NCBI GenBank assembly: GCA_021806345.1
Contig: JAJZXP010000242.1
Coordinates: 1 to 9,054, forward strand
Direction: 5' to 3'
DNA: 9,054 bases
From: Thermoplasmata archaeon
GTDB taxonomy: Archaea > Thermoplasmatota > Thermoplasmata > Thermoplasmatales > Thermoplasmataceae
This document shows, piece after piece, positions 1-6,212 of the stretch. Positions within the stretch are counted from its first letter, which is position 1. Each line of letters opens with the position of its first letter. The notes beneath the pieces were generated by a model. That model had not been told where the DNA came from. It worked only from the letters and a program-made list of their open reading frames with translations, and searched no databases. The position numbers and the translations under genes were made by a program.

Positions 1-1421
1 GAGAAAATGAGTATATACACCTTCCCTGCTCTGAACCTCCCTGTTCTGCCTCTTCTCTGAATGGTTCTGATTTCTGACGGAACTGGCTCAAAAAATATCA
101 CTATGTCTGTTGACGGTATATCCAGTCCCTCTTCTGCAACGCTTGTTGCAAGCATAACGTTGTATTCACCCTTCTTAAATTTTTCAATACCCTCTCTTTG
201 ATCCGCTTGAGACATGCCCCTGTCTCCTTCGCGACTGCTCTGACCGATAAATCTTATGGGTCTGACAAGTTTTGACCTCGCCTCTATATACCTTAAAAGC
301 AATTCTGAGGTTTTTCTATAATGTGTGAACACTAGGCATCGTGAATCTGGCTGTTCCTTCGCCATTTGCTCTGTCATTTCCACTACTTTCCTGAACTTTG
401 GATTCTCGTATGTATCCATTTCAAGACGTATCATCTCCTTTGCTGCAACGAAATTCCTATTTTTATGCCAGATGTTTAATGTTCTCATAATGGATTTTTC
501 CTCGCTATTTTCCATTTCCTGAATGTAGTTCATTGCCACTTCAATTCCCTGAGTTTCTATATATTCTCCCAGAACATCCATTCTGATCACTGCAGTGAAA
601 TATGGGATAGAGTTGAAAAGTGCTTTATCTCCTCCCACTGCCCTTTTTGATAGTTCCCTGATATATTGGCTCAGGTCAGCTCTTGAAGCGTTTCTCTTCA
701 CATAACTGAATTTACTCACTATTGAATCCATAAATTCCTTCTTAGCAAGTCTGAGAAGAGATATTGCCCTCTCCTGCTCCGGGCTTATTTTCAAGAATAC
801 AGGTTCGGTGTCAGATCCTTTCACGAATGGAGCTATATCAGGATCCTCGTCGGTTTTGATTAGGACTCTTGAAATTTTGAGATTTTCTTTGATTTCGTTT
901 ACCTTTTCATTTTTTGATCCTGGACTTGCCGTCATTGCGAGGATTCTGCGGCCCGGTAACTCATTCATTGCCTTTGCGACGCTAACATAAGCATAATTTC
1001 CAGTTGCCCTATGTGCCTCGTCAACTATCAGAAGATAGAATTTTTCAAGGAATATCATGCCCCTCTCCATATCTTTCTGAACTGTTTGCGGTGTGGAAAT
1101 GACAAAATCTGCTTCGGCCCAGTCTGACATTCTCGATGATACAGGATCATGCCCTGTCAGACTCTTTATCTTGTAGTTAGTGTTTTCAAAAAGTTTGGTC
1201 ATGGTAAGATAATGCTGGTCAACCAAAGGCCTGGTTGGTGAAATCATGATTACCTTTTTTCCAAATTTGAGGTAATGATCTGATAGCATTACTGAAACCA
1301 GCGTTTTTCCCAATCCTGTTGGAAGTACCAATAGGAGGTTGGATTCTAATGCTTTCTTGTATGCTTCTATCTGGTATGGCCTGGGTTTCATTCCCTGGAA
1401 TTCAGGAATATCTTCCTCCAT
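1..1421 (-). CDS. hef: Hef-type superfamily 2 DNA helicase, N-terminal part (gene continues past left edge)
   Basis: About 473 residues are readable from ATG 1421 to the left edge, with no stop. Seen: Walker A PTGLGKT at about 34-40, DEAH box at 134-137, motif III TAS at 164-166, the Hef-like insert with the phrase YIETQGIEVAMNYI, and motif VI QRRGRTGR at about 455-462. Hef is the archaeal homologue of FANCM/XPF helicases and acts on stalled forks and branched DNA in the cytoplasm. Full-length euryarchaeal Hef carries an XPF-like nuclease domain after the helicase; whether this one does cannot be seen. ATG 1421 is chosen because an in-frame TAA lies just upstream with no other ATG between. 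It is transcribed divergently from the tRNA gene and looks like ordinary backbone, flanking the insertion hotspot. Confidence 0.93.
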   Translation of the reverse strand, partial: MEEDIPEFQGMKPRPYQIEAYKKALESNLLLVLPTGLGKTLVSVMLSDHYLKFGKKVIMISPTRPLVDQHYLTMTKLFENTNYKIKSLTGHDPVSSRMSDWAEADFVISTPQTVQKDMERGMIFLEKFYLLIVDEAHRATGNYAYVSVAKAMNELPGRRILAMTASPGSKNEKVNEIKENLKISRVLIKTDEDPDIAPFVKGSDTEPVFLKISPEQERAISLLRLAKKEFMDSIVSKFSYVKRNASRADLSQYIRELSKRAVGGDKALFNSIPYFTAVIRMDVLGEYIETQGIEVAMNYIQEMENSEEKSIMRTLNIWHKNRNFVAAKEMIRLEMDTYENPKFRKVVEMTEQMAKEQPDSRCLVFTHYRKTSELLLRYIEARSKLVRPIRFIGQSSREGDRGMSQADQREGIEKFKKGEYNVMLATSVAEEGLDIPSTDIVIFFEPVPSEIRTIQRRGRTGRFRAGKVYILIF

Positions 1422-1442
1422 GTGAAGGAATATATCTGAACC

Positions 1443-1450
1443 TAATTAAA
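1443..1450 (-). promoter_or_regulatory. Candidate TATA box of hef
   Basis: On the minus strand this reads TTTAATTA, 22-29 bases before ATG 1421. The same octamer stands at the same distance in front of the antitoxin at 2270. This spacing would start the transcript at or next to the ATG, as in the leaderless mRNAs common in archaea. It rests on position and sequence only. Confidence 0.4.
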
Positions 1451-1639
1451 GAGTTGCATATTATTCTGACTTCGCCCATCTTGAGGGAATAGAGTTTTCC
1501 TGGTCATAGACAGTTAGTCTTTCATTCAGTCCAAACGTCTTATTCTATCTTCCGCTCTTTTTCTAAAGATATTTATGAAATAAGAGAAGAAATTGTGCTG
1601 CATTAATTTTGTAGGTTAGTACAGGAAATTTCAATAGAA

Positions 1640-1650
1640 TTATAAATTAT
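1640..1650 (+). promoter_or_regulatory. TATA box of tRNA-Ala
   Basis: The stretch ttataaattat lies 20-30 bases before the mature tRNA 5' end at 1670, the right place for an archaeal TBP site driving a tRNA gene. Confidence 0.6.
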
Positions 1651-1669
1651 TTGTTCCTATGGGATGAAA

Positions 1670-1741
1670 GGGCCGGTAGATCAGCGGTAGATCGCTTGCT
1701 TCGCAAGCAAGAGGCCTCGGGTTCAAATCCCGACCGGTCCA
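1670..1741 (+). tRNA. tRNA-Ala, anticodon CGC
   Basis: A full cloverleaf can be folded by eye. Acceptor strands are GGGCCGG and CCGGTCC, with the alanine identity pair G3-U70. The D stem is GATC/GATC, and the anticodon stem CTTGC/GCAAG carries loop TTCGCAA with anticodon CGC at 1702-1704, reading GCG. The T arm is TCGGG-TTCAAAT-CCCGA, and A73 is at 1741. There is no intron, and the CCA end is not encoded. The last 18 bases recur in four downstream repeats, which marks the 3' end of this gene as the insertion target. The gene stays complete because its own copy of the core is kept. Confidence 0.97.
1724..1741 (+). repeat. tRNA copy of the 18-bp att-like core
   Basis: The sequence caaatcccgaccggtcca spans the end of the T loop, the T-stem 3' strand and the acceptor 3' strand. 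It is identical at the end of R1 and R3, differs at two bases in R2 and at four in R4. It contains the palindrome GACCGGTC. T-arm and 3'-end overlap of this kind is usual for tyrosine-recombinase att sites in tRNA genes. By inference this is the original attB or leftmost attachment site. Confidence 0.8.
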
Positions 1742-1752
1742 TTCGAGCACAG

Positions 1753-2007
1753 TTATGAATACACATTCTTTCTGTGACCAATTTTTATTACTACGATTAT
1801 TAACTCATTGTTTTTAATTTGATAAATTGCTCTATAGTCTCCCATCCTCAGGCTCCACAATCCTGTCAATATTGAGGTTAGAGGTTTTCCACTCTCAGGC
1901 TCTGTTTCGAGCTTGTGAAGAGCCTTCAGTATCCTATTTCTGATCGCTCTGTCACATTTCCTGATAAAATCCTCTGATTCTGATGTGAGAACAATCTCAA
2001 AAGGCAG
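1753..2007 (-). CDS. RelE/ParE-family toxin with no standard start codon
   Basis: This frame encodes about 84 residues beginning PFEIVLTSESEDF. It contains the family block LWSLRMGDYRAIYQI and ends IKIGHRKNVYS, with the C-terminal tyrosine typical of RelE mRNA interferases, which cut mRNA on the ribosome. It follows its antitoxin directly, and an AAGGAG-like ribosome site (minus strand, 2019-2024) lies upstream. The frame is closed by TGA just upstream and then reads TTA GTA CTG CCT, so no ATG, GTG or TTG precedes the conserved block. Either CTG at 2007 is used or the start has been lost by mutation, leaving a silent toxin. The stop codon is only 11 bases from the end of the tRNA. The fold assignment is strong; activity is uncertain. 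Confidence 0.72.
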   Translation of the reverse strand: MPFEIVLTSESEDFIRKCDRAIRNRILKALHKLETEPESGKPLTSILTGLWSLRMGDYRAIYQIKNNELIIVVIKIGHRKNVYS

Positions 2008-2009
2008 TA

Positions 2010-2270
2010 CTAATCAAGCTCCTTGGTAATTTGATTGAGAGTCTTTGTTCTACCCGCCTTCATATCATCGAGACCCTTTACAATTCCCTTCATCAATCCG
2101 GGATCGGAAAGAATCTCGAGAGTTTCAATTAGGGATTCCCGGCTGGCAACTTCCGGAGAATATGAATCTATTAATCTTGAAATGAGATCGTTGTAAGACT
2201 CCCTTGGGTGTATTTTGAGACTGTTCAGTCTTTCTTTGATCTCCTCGTTTATCTGAACTGTTGTAACCAT
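2010..2270 (-). CDS. Ribbon-helix-helix antitoxin of the M1 RelE pair
   Basis: An 86-residue protein. The N-terminal strand TTVQINEE followed by KIHPRESYNDLISRLI is a ribbon-helix-helix DNA-binding fold. The C-terminal region GLMKGIVKGLDDMKAGRT is the toxin-wrapping segment usual in RelB-type antitoxins. It is clearly related to the M2 antitoxin at 5572, which shares K-(I/L)-HPRE-(S/T)-Y and the strand motif. The toxin frame follows with no gap. Such antitoxins neutralise the toxin by direct binding and repress their own promoter as a complex. The pair is on the minus strand, unlike the pairs in M2-M4. The antitoxin looks intact although its toxin lacks a normal start. Confidence 0.88.
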   Translation of the reverse strand: MVTTVQINEEIKERLNSLKIHPRESYNDLISRLIDSYSPEVASRESLIETLEILSDPGLMKGIVKGLDDMKAGRTKTLNQITKELD

Positions 2271-2542
2271 AAGTGTCTATAGGTAGCAATAGTAATTAAA
2301 CTTTCTGTAGATTACAAGCCCTACGAATCCCGTGTGGAACTTGATAACTCCATCACCACATTTTCCACAGAGTAATGTCCGAAGTTAGGACACTTGAGGT
2401 TTCTCTTGCCTCTCAGATGTAAAGTACTGATTCCGCGAATTATAGTTCTTTCCTTCTTTATGATGTGAAGGTAACTTCCATAGATGGTAGAATTAAATTT
2501 CATTTAGAAGGCCTCTTCACAACCCGACTATGGAATGTTTAA
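2271..2542. other. Non-coding stretch between the antitoxin and the transposase remnant
   Basis: It holds the antitoxin TATA-like box at 2293-2300 and a 60-residue open frame on the minus strand (2321-2503) with a single CPNF motif and no recognisable family, promoter or ribosome site. No degenerate copy of the 39-bp repeat could be seen. It may be decayed sequence from the same event that left the transposase fragment. Confidence 0.4.
2293..2300 (-). promoter_or_regulatory. Candidate TATA box of the M1 antitoxin
   Basis: On the minus strand this reads TTTAATTA, 23-30 bases before ATG 2270. It is the same octamer and spacing as in front of hef, which suggests a leaderless antitoxin mRNA. Confidence 0.42.
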
Positions 2543-2997
2543 GATCTCTTAGTCATTTCAATACATGATATCTCTGTTCTCTCCTTCTCGATAACGGAAG
2601 AGCATGTTCATGATGCAAAGGAAGGGAAGAAGATGCTTTCATCCATCAGGAGTGTAATCCTGAGAATATTCGGTGACAAGGATCATGATTAAGGGGGGAG
2701 ATATTCAATCAGTTTGGATCAGGAGCAGTGATACCACCAAGGAAGAATGCCTCCACACATTCAAGGGGATCACCACCCAGGGCAAGAATCGTTAGACAAA
2801 TCCACAATACATCCGAATGAGATTGGAAGGAATCTGTTCAATACGGGAAGAGATGGAATGTGGAGATATACTTCTCAGGCCCCAAGAGAACCATGGGTGA
2901 GACAATCAAGGCAGTTAAACCTGAATATATCGCTCGGGAGATTGCCCTGAAAGATTAGTATTACAACAACATGAAAGAAATGACCTACGCCTATTGA
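2543..2997 (+). pseudogene. DDE transposase remnant (IS4/IS5-like)
   Basis: The frame starting at 2543 reads ISIHDISVLSFSITEEHVHD and reaches FGDKDHD, whose GD at about 2672-2677 fits the second catalytic aspartate, then hits TAA at 2690. The homology resumes in another frame from about 2695 as IFNQFGSGAVIPPRKNAS, passes an in-frame TGA at 2818, and continues as YGKRWNVEIYFSGPK (2842-2886). This has the exact Y-2-R-3-E-6-K spacing of IS4/IS5-group DDE transposases, with the catalytic Glu at 2863-2865. A TAG at 2956 precedes the final YYNNMKEM and TGA 2995. The N-terminal third with the first Asp is missing. With one frameshift and two internal stops it cannot make a transposase. No terminal inverted repeats were found. 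Confidence 0.8.
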
Positions 2998-3063
2998 ATT
3001 GTGCAACACACTTCATATTTTAGAATCTAGATAATACTAGCAGGAGATAAATATAAGATAGGG

Positions 3064-3071
3064 TTATAAAT
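3064..3071 (+). promoter_or_regulatory. TATA box of the methyltransferase gene
   Basis: The octamer ttataaat lies 32-39 bases before ATG 3103, which implies a transcript start near 3090-3097 and a short leader. A nearer ATG at 3089 is followed at once by a TAA in its own frame. Confidence 0.5.
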
Positions 3072-3102
3072 CAATTACACTAACTAATATGGACACGTAA
3101 TT

Positions 3103-3915
3103 ATGGAAAATGATTCACATTCAAAATACATAAAAGCAAACGAAATAGCTTGGGATGAAGTTACACCAATTCATCAGTCATATAGAAGTGGTCAGGAGAA
3201 TTTCTTTAAAAACGGCGGAATAACCCTAGACAAATACGAGCTAAAATATCTGCCAGTGCTTAACGGAAAGAATGTTGCACATCTCTGCTGCAATTGTGGT
3301 CAAGATACTTTATCTTTTGTTAACTTAGGAGCACAATGCACCGGTTTCGACCAGTCAGGGAAAGCAATAAATGATGCAAGAAAGCTATCTAGAAATTCCG
3401 GAGTTTATGCAAAATTTGTGAAAACAAATGTGATGGATATCCCCAAATCATATTATGGAAAGTTTGACCTTGTCTATATCAGCATTGGAGTTCTAGTTTG
3501 GATTCCTGACATTAAACTTCTCATTAGAAATGCTTCGAAACTTCTAAAGAAGGGCGGCGAGCTTTTCATTTATGATCAACATCCTGTTGCCAATCTATTT
3601 GACCCAGATTCTGAATCAAAATATGAGGTAAAAAATGATTATTTTAGAACAGAACCAACCGAACTTCGAGGCCTTGACTATATTGGAGGGAAGGAATATG
3701 ATGCTAAGCCAAATTACCAGTTTGCGTTTAGGCTGTCTGATATTTTGAATGGAATTGCAGAAAATAATCTTAGACTGTCCAAGTTTATGGAATTCAAGCA
3801 CTCAATAGAAGATTGCAGACCAAATAAAACCCAAGATCAAAATTCTTCGAAGAAATATTTCAGTATAAAATTGGAAGGTGTACCAAATATGTTTTTGTTG
3901 ATCGCTGAGAAGTAA
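3103..3915 (+). CDS. Class I SAM-dependent methyltransferase, substrate unknown
   Basis: A 270-residue protein. Motif I is the variant VAHLCCNCGQDTLSF at about 58-72, replacing the usual D-x-G-x-G-x-G and resembling the L-x-C-N-x-G-Q/R-x-T/L-S-L form of one methyltransferase group. The SAM-ribose acid follows in GFDQS (D83). The motif IV region is FDLVYISIGVLVWIPD and the post-core strand is GGELFIYDQHP. The last 100 residues look substrate-specific and are not recognised; the end GVPNMFLLIAEK is a normal final strand. The N terminus (KANEIAWDEVTPIHQ) is typical of small-molecule or protein methyltransferases rather than DNA methylases, and no DPPY-type motif is seen. It stands alone with its own promoter inside segment M1. 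A defence or modification role is possible but not shown. Confidence 0.85.
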   Translation: MENDSHSKYIKANEIAWDEVTPIHQSYRSGQENFFKNGGITLDKYELKYLPVLNGKNVAHLCCNCGQDTLSFVNLGAQCTGFDQSGKAINDARKLSRNSGVYAKFVKTNVMDIPKSYYGKFDLVYISIGVLVWIPDIKLLIRNASKLLKKGGELFIYDQHPVANLFDPDSESKYEVKNDYFRTEPTELRGLDYIGGKEYDAKPNYQFAFRLSDILNGIAENNLRLSKFMEFKHSIEDCRPNKTQDQNSSKKYFSIKLEGVPNMFLLIAEK

Positions 3916-4028
3916 TGGCAACCCTAAAATTGTTTTTTAGAATGAAATATAACACAACTCAAAGCTATTCTGTGTTTGAAGTGTGTTTCCTAATTGTTAA
4001 GAATTGAAATAGCCCGTTTTAATGGATT

Positions 4029-4060
4029 GGCTGGTGAGTTTTGTGTGCAGCACACCAGCC
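4029..4060 (+). promoter_or_regulatory. Strong inverted repeat between the methyltransferase and membrane-protein genes
   Basis: GGCTGGTG (4029-4036) pairs perfectly with CACCAGCC (4053-4060) across a 16-base spacer; an inner alternative GTGTG-CAG-CACAC also exists. No T run follows, so it is not a typical archaeal terminator. It lies about 40 bp before ATG 4100, just before a tatatg sequence at 4061, and could be an operator or an RNA hairpin. Confidence 0.45.
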
Positions 4061-4099
4061 TATATGCCATACAGTAGGAGTTCTTTTTCTGATTAGGTT

Positions 4100-4903
4100 A
4101 TGGATATGAATGAATCTAGGAAACATGAGAAAGTTACCATTGCATCTCTGTTGATTGTCATCTCATTTATAGTGCTACTCTACCTGAATGTCATTCCGCA
4201 ACTTCAGACAACAAGAAATGACATGCTACAATCATTTCCATTCCTTATAGCTGTCCTCACTGGAATTCTTATATCTTTAAGTTCGCAGATTATATGGAAT
4301 TTCTTAGTCAGACCTTCACTTAGCATAGAGCCTATACCCCGAGTTGCAGGCAGCGAGCCTGCCATCCACGATACTCCGTCTTGGAAGAGAGCTTATTACC
4401 ACCTAAGGGTCAAGAATTCTGGAAGGTCCCCAGCTTTCAATTGTAGGATACGTATGAACTTTTATGATTCCGCAGGAGTTGAAAAATTCGTAATTAACGG
4501 CAAATGGGATCGCGGTTCACAACCATTGGTCTACCAGTGGGTCCCAAAGAGATGGCTCCAGAACGGTACAATTGAAAGCGAGTATACCGAAACGCCAAAT
4601 GACTTCCTGATCCCTTTTTCCGAATCCATCGACCTCTTTCCGTCCGACATCGAAAGCTTTGGTTTCATAGTAAAGTATGACAAAGATCCGGATTGCTATG
4701 GTTTCAGCGCATGGGGATATTTGCGCCTCTGGCTTGGACATCGAATTCCTGAATGGAAACTGCCGTCAGGGAAGCATACTGCAAGGATCACTCTAACCTT
4801 TTCTAGCGGCTCATCAGGGCACAGTTTCACAAAAGAATTCGAAATAAAGAATCTAAGTGATGAGCTGGACAGTGTCGTTATAAGTGCTGTCAAAAGGAAA
4901 TAG
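4100..4903 (+). CDS. Membrane protein with two N-terminal helices and a large soluble domain, function unknown
   Basis: A 267-residue protein. Two hydrophobic helices lie at about 13-33 and 46-70, separated by a short loop with QLQTTRN. The rest, about 75-260, is strand-rich: YYHLRVKNSGRSPAFNCRIRM reads like the opening of an immunoglobulin-like or CARDB-like beta-sandwich, and KHTARITLTFSSG like its closing strands. No catalytic motif was seen. There is no cleavable signal peptide. An in-frame ATG two codons on (4106) is an alternative start. The stop codon is two bases from repeat R1, so it is the last gene of segment M1. The family is not recognised; a membrane sensor or effector role would be a guess. 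Confidence 0.75.
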   Translation: MDMNESRKHEKVTIASLLIVISFIVLLYLNVIPQLQTTRNDMLQSFPFLIAVLTGILISLSSQIIWNFLVRPSLSIEPIPRVAGSEPAIHDTPSWKRAYYHLRVKNSGRSPAFNCRIRMNFYDSAGVEKFVINGKWDRGSQPLVYQWVPKRWLQNGTIESEYTETPNDFLIPFSESIDLFPSDIESFGFIVKYDKDPDCYGFSAWGYLRLWLGHRIPEWKLPSGKHTARITLTFSSGSSGHSFTKEFEIKNLSDELDSVVISAVKRK

Positions 4904-4905
4904 GA

Positions 4906-4944
4906 GTATTCCCTTAAAACAATAAGCAAATCCCGACCGGTCCA
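4906..4944 (+). repeat. Cassette-end repeat R1 (39 bp)
   Basis: Begins gtattccctt and ends with the exact 18-bp tRNA-Ala core. It differs from the array consensus at one arm base (c for g at 4912). It starts three bases after the stop of the membrane-protein gene and closes segment M1. Confidence 0.9.
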
Positions 4945-4982
4945 TTTCACGTGAAAGTTTAGAAAGCTTGTAATTTATAAAG

Positions 4983-5335
4983 CTAACTTGTAGGCTTAGA
5001 ATGTTCATTCTCCCCGTAAGTTCTATTCTGCCTCGCTTTTCTGACAGAATTACGCATCTCCTTGGCCCATAGATAGACAAGTACGAGCACAGTTATTGAA
5101 GGTGCTATGATACCAATTATCCATAAATGAAATGCCATATTGCCACGCTTACCACGTAGGGAGTTGTTTGCCATCATCGGACATGTGGTAATTGGATCTC
5201 CTTGACCCCAAAGCTGTGTGAACCCTCTCGTCACTTTATTCCTGCATCAGGATCTGGGAAGCTATTTAGTTAATCATAATTCAGGTCGAATTCATTCTCA
5301 CATTTAGGGCATTTCAAATGATACTTCTGAGCCAT
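4983..5335 (-). pseudogene. Probable broken zinc-ribbon membrane protein
   Basis: ATG 5335 opens MAQKYHLKCPKCENEFDLNY, a clear CPxC zinc knuckle, but stops at TAA 5270-5272 after 21 residues. The same frame then reads NSFPDPDAGIK before TGA. In a shifted frame, an open stretch with a GTG at 5234 runs to TAG 4983: GFTQLWGQGDPITTCP, then a transmembrane helix HLWIIGIIAPSITVLVLVYLW and a basic tail. A zinc ribbon followed by a second Cys-Pro pair and one helix is a layout seen in small archaeal membrane proteins. I infer one gene split by a stop and a frameshift. The alternative is two small genes, a 21-residue peptide and an 83-residue or shorter membrane protein starting at Met20/21 of the second frame. 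Function unknown. Confidence 0.45.
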
Positions 5336-5571
5336 GCTACTCTACCATATTGATTATGTTTTACGAATATATATGCAGAAATCTGCAATTTACTTTACAA
5401 GTTGAAAATAATGCCATTTTTTATTGTGTATGAACTCGTTTAGAACTTCTATGGATTCACAATGACGAAGGAAAATACGATAGTTTGAGATTTTAAGTAT
5501 CTTGGAGATCGTGGTTGAACAACAGAACTCCATAAGATAAAACTTCATAATATCGAACACTATAGACAACT
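5336..5571. other. Intergenic region before the M2 toxin-antitoxin pair
   Basis: AT-rich, with no supported gene. It must contain promoters for both flanking divergent genes. The sequence ttcataata (5544-5552), 20-28 bases before GTG 5572, is the best TATA candidate for the antitoxin. A minus-strand open frame here (5390-5626) overlaps the antitoxin and is not believed. Confidence 0.4.
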
Positions 5572-5793
5572 GTGAAAATTTCAACGATACAGGTAAAGGA
5601 AGAGACAAAGAAGACGTTGCAATCAATGAAATTACACCCTAGAGAGACTTATGAAGAAGTGATCGAAAAGATGCTGGAGGATCTTCGCGAACTTAGTGAA
5701 GAAACTATAGCAGATATAGAGGAAGCCAGAAAGGAAATTGAATCTGGTAAGTTCGTTACACATGAGCAACTGAAAAAGGATCTTGGACTCTGA
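5572..5793 (+). CDS. Ribbon-helix-helix antitoxin of the M2 RelE pair
   Basis: A 73-residue protein with a GTG start. STIQVKEETKKTL followed by MKLHPRETYEEVIEKML is a ribbon-helix-helix DNA-binding region closely related to the M1 antitoxin. The acidic C terminus IEEARKEIESGKFVTHEQL is the usual toxin-binding arm. GTG 5572 puts the protein start in register with the family (MKISTIQV) and fits a leaderless message from the TATA-like sequence near 5544. Its TGA overlaps the toxin ATG by one base (TGATG), so the two are translationally coupled. It should bind the RelE toxin and repress this operon with it. Confidence 0.88.
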   Translation: MKISTIQVKEETKKTLQSMKLHPRETYEEVIEKMLEDLRELSEETIADIEEARKEIESGKFVTHEQLKKDLGL

Positions 5794-6038
5794 TGGAATA
5801 CGAAATCATCTGGTCAACCAAGGCAGCAGATCAGATGAAAAGTCTAGACCGATCTGTTGCCAAAAGAATTCACGAGAAAGTGGATCTGCTTTATCAAAAT
5901 CCGGAAAGGTATATTGAGAAACTAGTCGGGTATCCATATTACAGGCTTAGGGTAGGGGATTATAGGGTGATCCTTGACATCAAGCACGAATCTGTTAGAA
6001 TATTGATCCTAAAGGTTGGGCACAGAAGCAGAATATAG
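5793..6038 (+). CDS. RelE-family toxin of M2
   Basis: An 81-residue protein. MEYEIIWSTKAADQMKSLD is the standard RelE/ParE N terminus, and YYRLRVGDYRVILDI is the core strand pair with the conserved Arg and Gly-Asp-Tyr-Arg. RelE toxins cleave mRNA in the ribosomal A site. An AAGGAT-like ribosome site about 10 bases upstream inside the antitoxin gene supports ATG 5793. The protein ends KVGHRSRI, so the C-terminal tyrosine seen in the M1 toxin (GHRKNVYS) is absent; the following bases suggest loss by a small change at the end of the gene. Activity could therefore be reduced. Twenty bases separate its stop from R2. Confidence 0.88.
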   Translation: MEYEIIWSTKAADQMKSLDRSVAKRIHEKVDLLYQNPERYIEKLVGYPYYRLRVGDYRVILDIKHESVRILILKVGHRSRI

Positions 6039-6049
6039 AACGATAGCAG

Positions 6050-6055
6050 TTTTTT
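6050..6055 (+). terminator. T-run terminator after the M2 toxin
   Basis: Six T residues lie 12 bases after the toxin stop and just before repeat R2. Archaeal RNA polymerase ends transcription on such T runs without needing a hairpin. Confidence 0.4.
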
Positions 6056-6058
6056 ATA

Positions 6059-6097
6059 GTATTCGCCTAAAACATTAAGCAAATCTCGACCAGTCCA
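6059..6097 (+). repeat. Cassette-end repeat R2 (39 bp)
   Basis: Begins gtattcgcct. It differs from consensus at two arm bases (c at 6067, t at 6075) and two core bases (t at 6085, a at 6092). It closes segment M2, 20 bases after the RelE stop. Confidence 0.88.
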
Positions 6098-6180
6098 TTC
6101 TGGGAGCAATATTTATGCTTTAAAGCTAATTCGCTTGTACAGTATTGAGTGTTATTATCTGTTGTACAAATATTTAGATA

Positions 6181-6198
6181 ATAGTTATATACAACTAT
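6181..6198 (+). promoter_or_regulatory. TATA box inside a palindromic operator, M3 pair
   Basis: ATAGTT-ATATAC-AACTAT is a perfect 6-bp inverted repeat with a 6-base centre. It covers the TATA-like ttatata at 6185-6191, 22-28 bases before ATG 6213. A second palindrome, TTGTACAA, lies at 6162-6169. A repressor bound here would block TBP, the usual autoregulation of RHH antitoxins. Confidence 0.55.
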
Positions 6199-6212
6199 AG
6201 CTTCTATGTGTT

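Noticed and set aside
2321..2503. 60-residue open frame on the minus strand with a CPNF motif
   Set aside because: It has only one Cys-Pro motif, no recognisable family, no ribosome site and no convincing TATA box, and it lies in a region of decayed sequence.
2747..2950. 67-residue plus-strand open frame
   Set aside because: It overlaps the transposase remnant in another frame; the DDE signature belongs to the frame with the stops.
4906..4944. Truncated tRNA pseudogenes made by gene duplication
   Set aside because: Only the last 18 bases match the tRNA, and all copies share an identical non-tRNA 21-bp arm, which points to an attachment-type site rather than tRNA duplication.
4978..4992. taaagctaa...cttgta shared with 6121-6139, possible right arm after R1 and R2
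   Set aside because: The distance from the core differs (34 versus 24 bp), the spacing inside differs, and no such sequence follows the tRNA, R3 or R4.
5084..5096. 13-base match cgagcacagttat shared with 1744-1756, just after the tRNA
   Set aside because: One match of this length is expected about by chance in a 9-kb self-comparison, and its position relative to the repeats is not equivalent.
5390..5626. 78-residue minus-strand open frame before and across the M2 antitoxin start
   Set aside because: It is antisense to a well-supported antitoxin start and promoter region, has low-complexity AT-rich composition, and shows no known motif.
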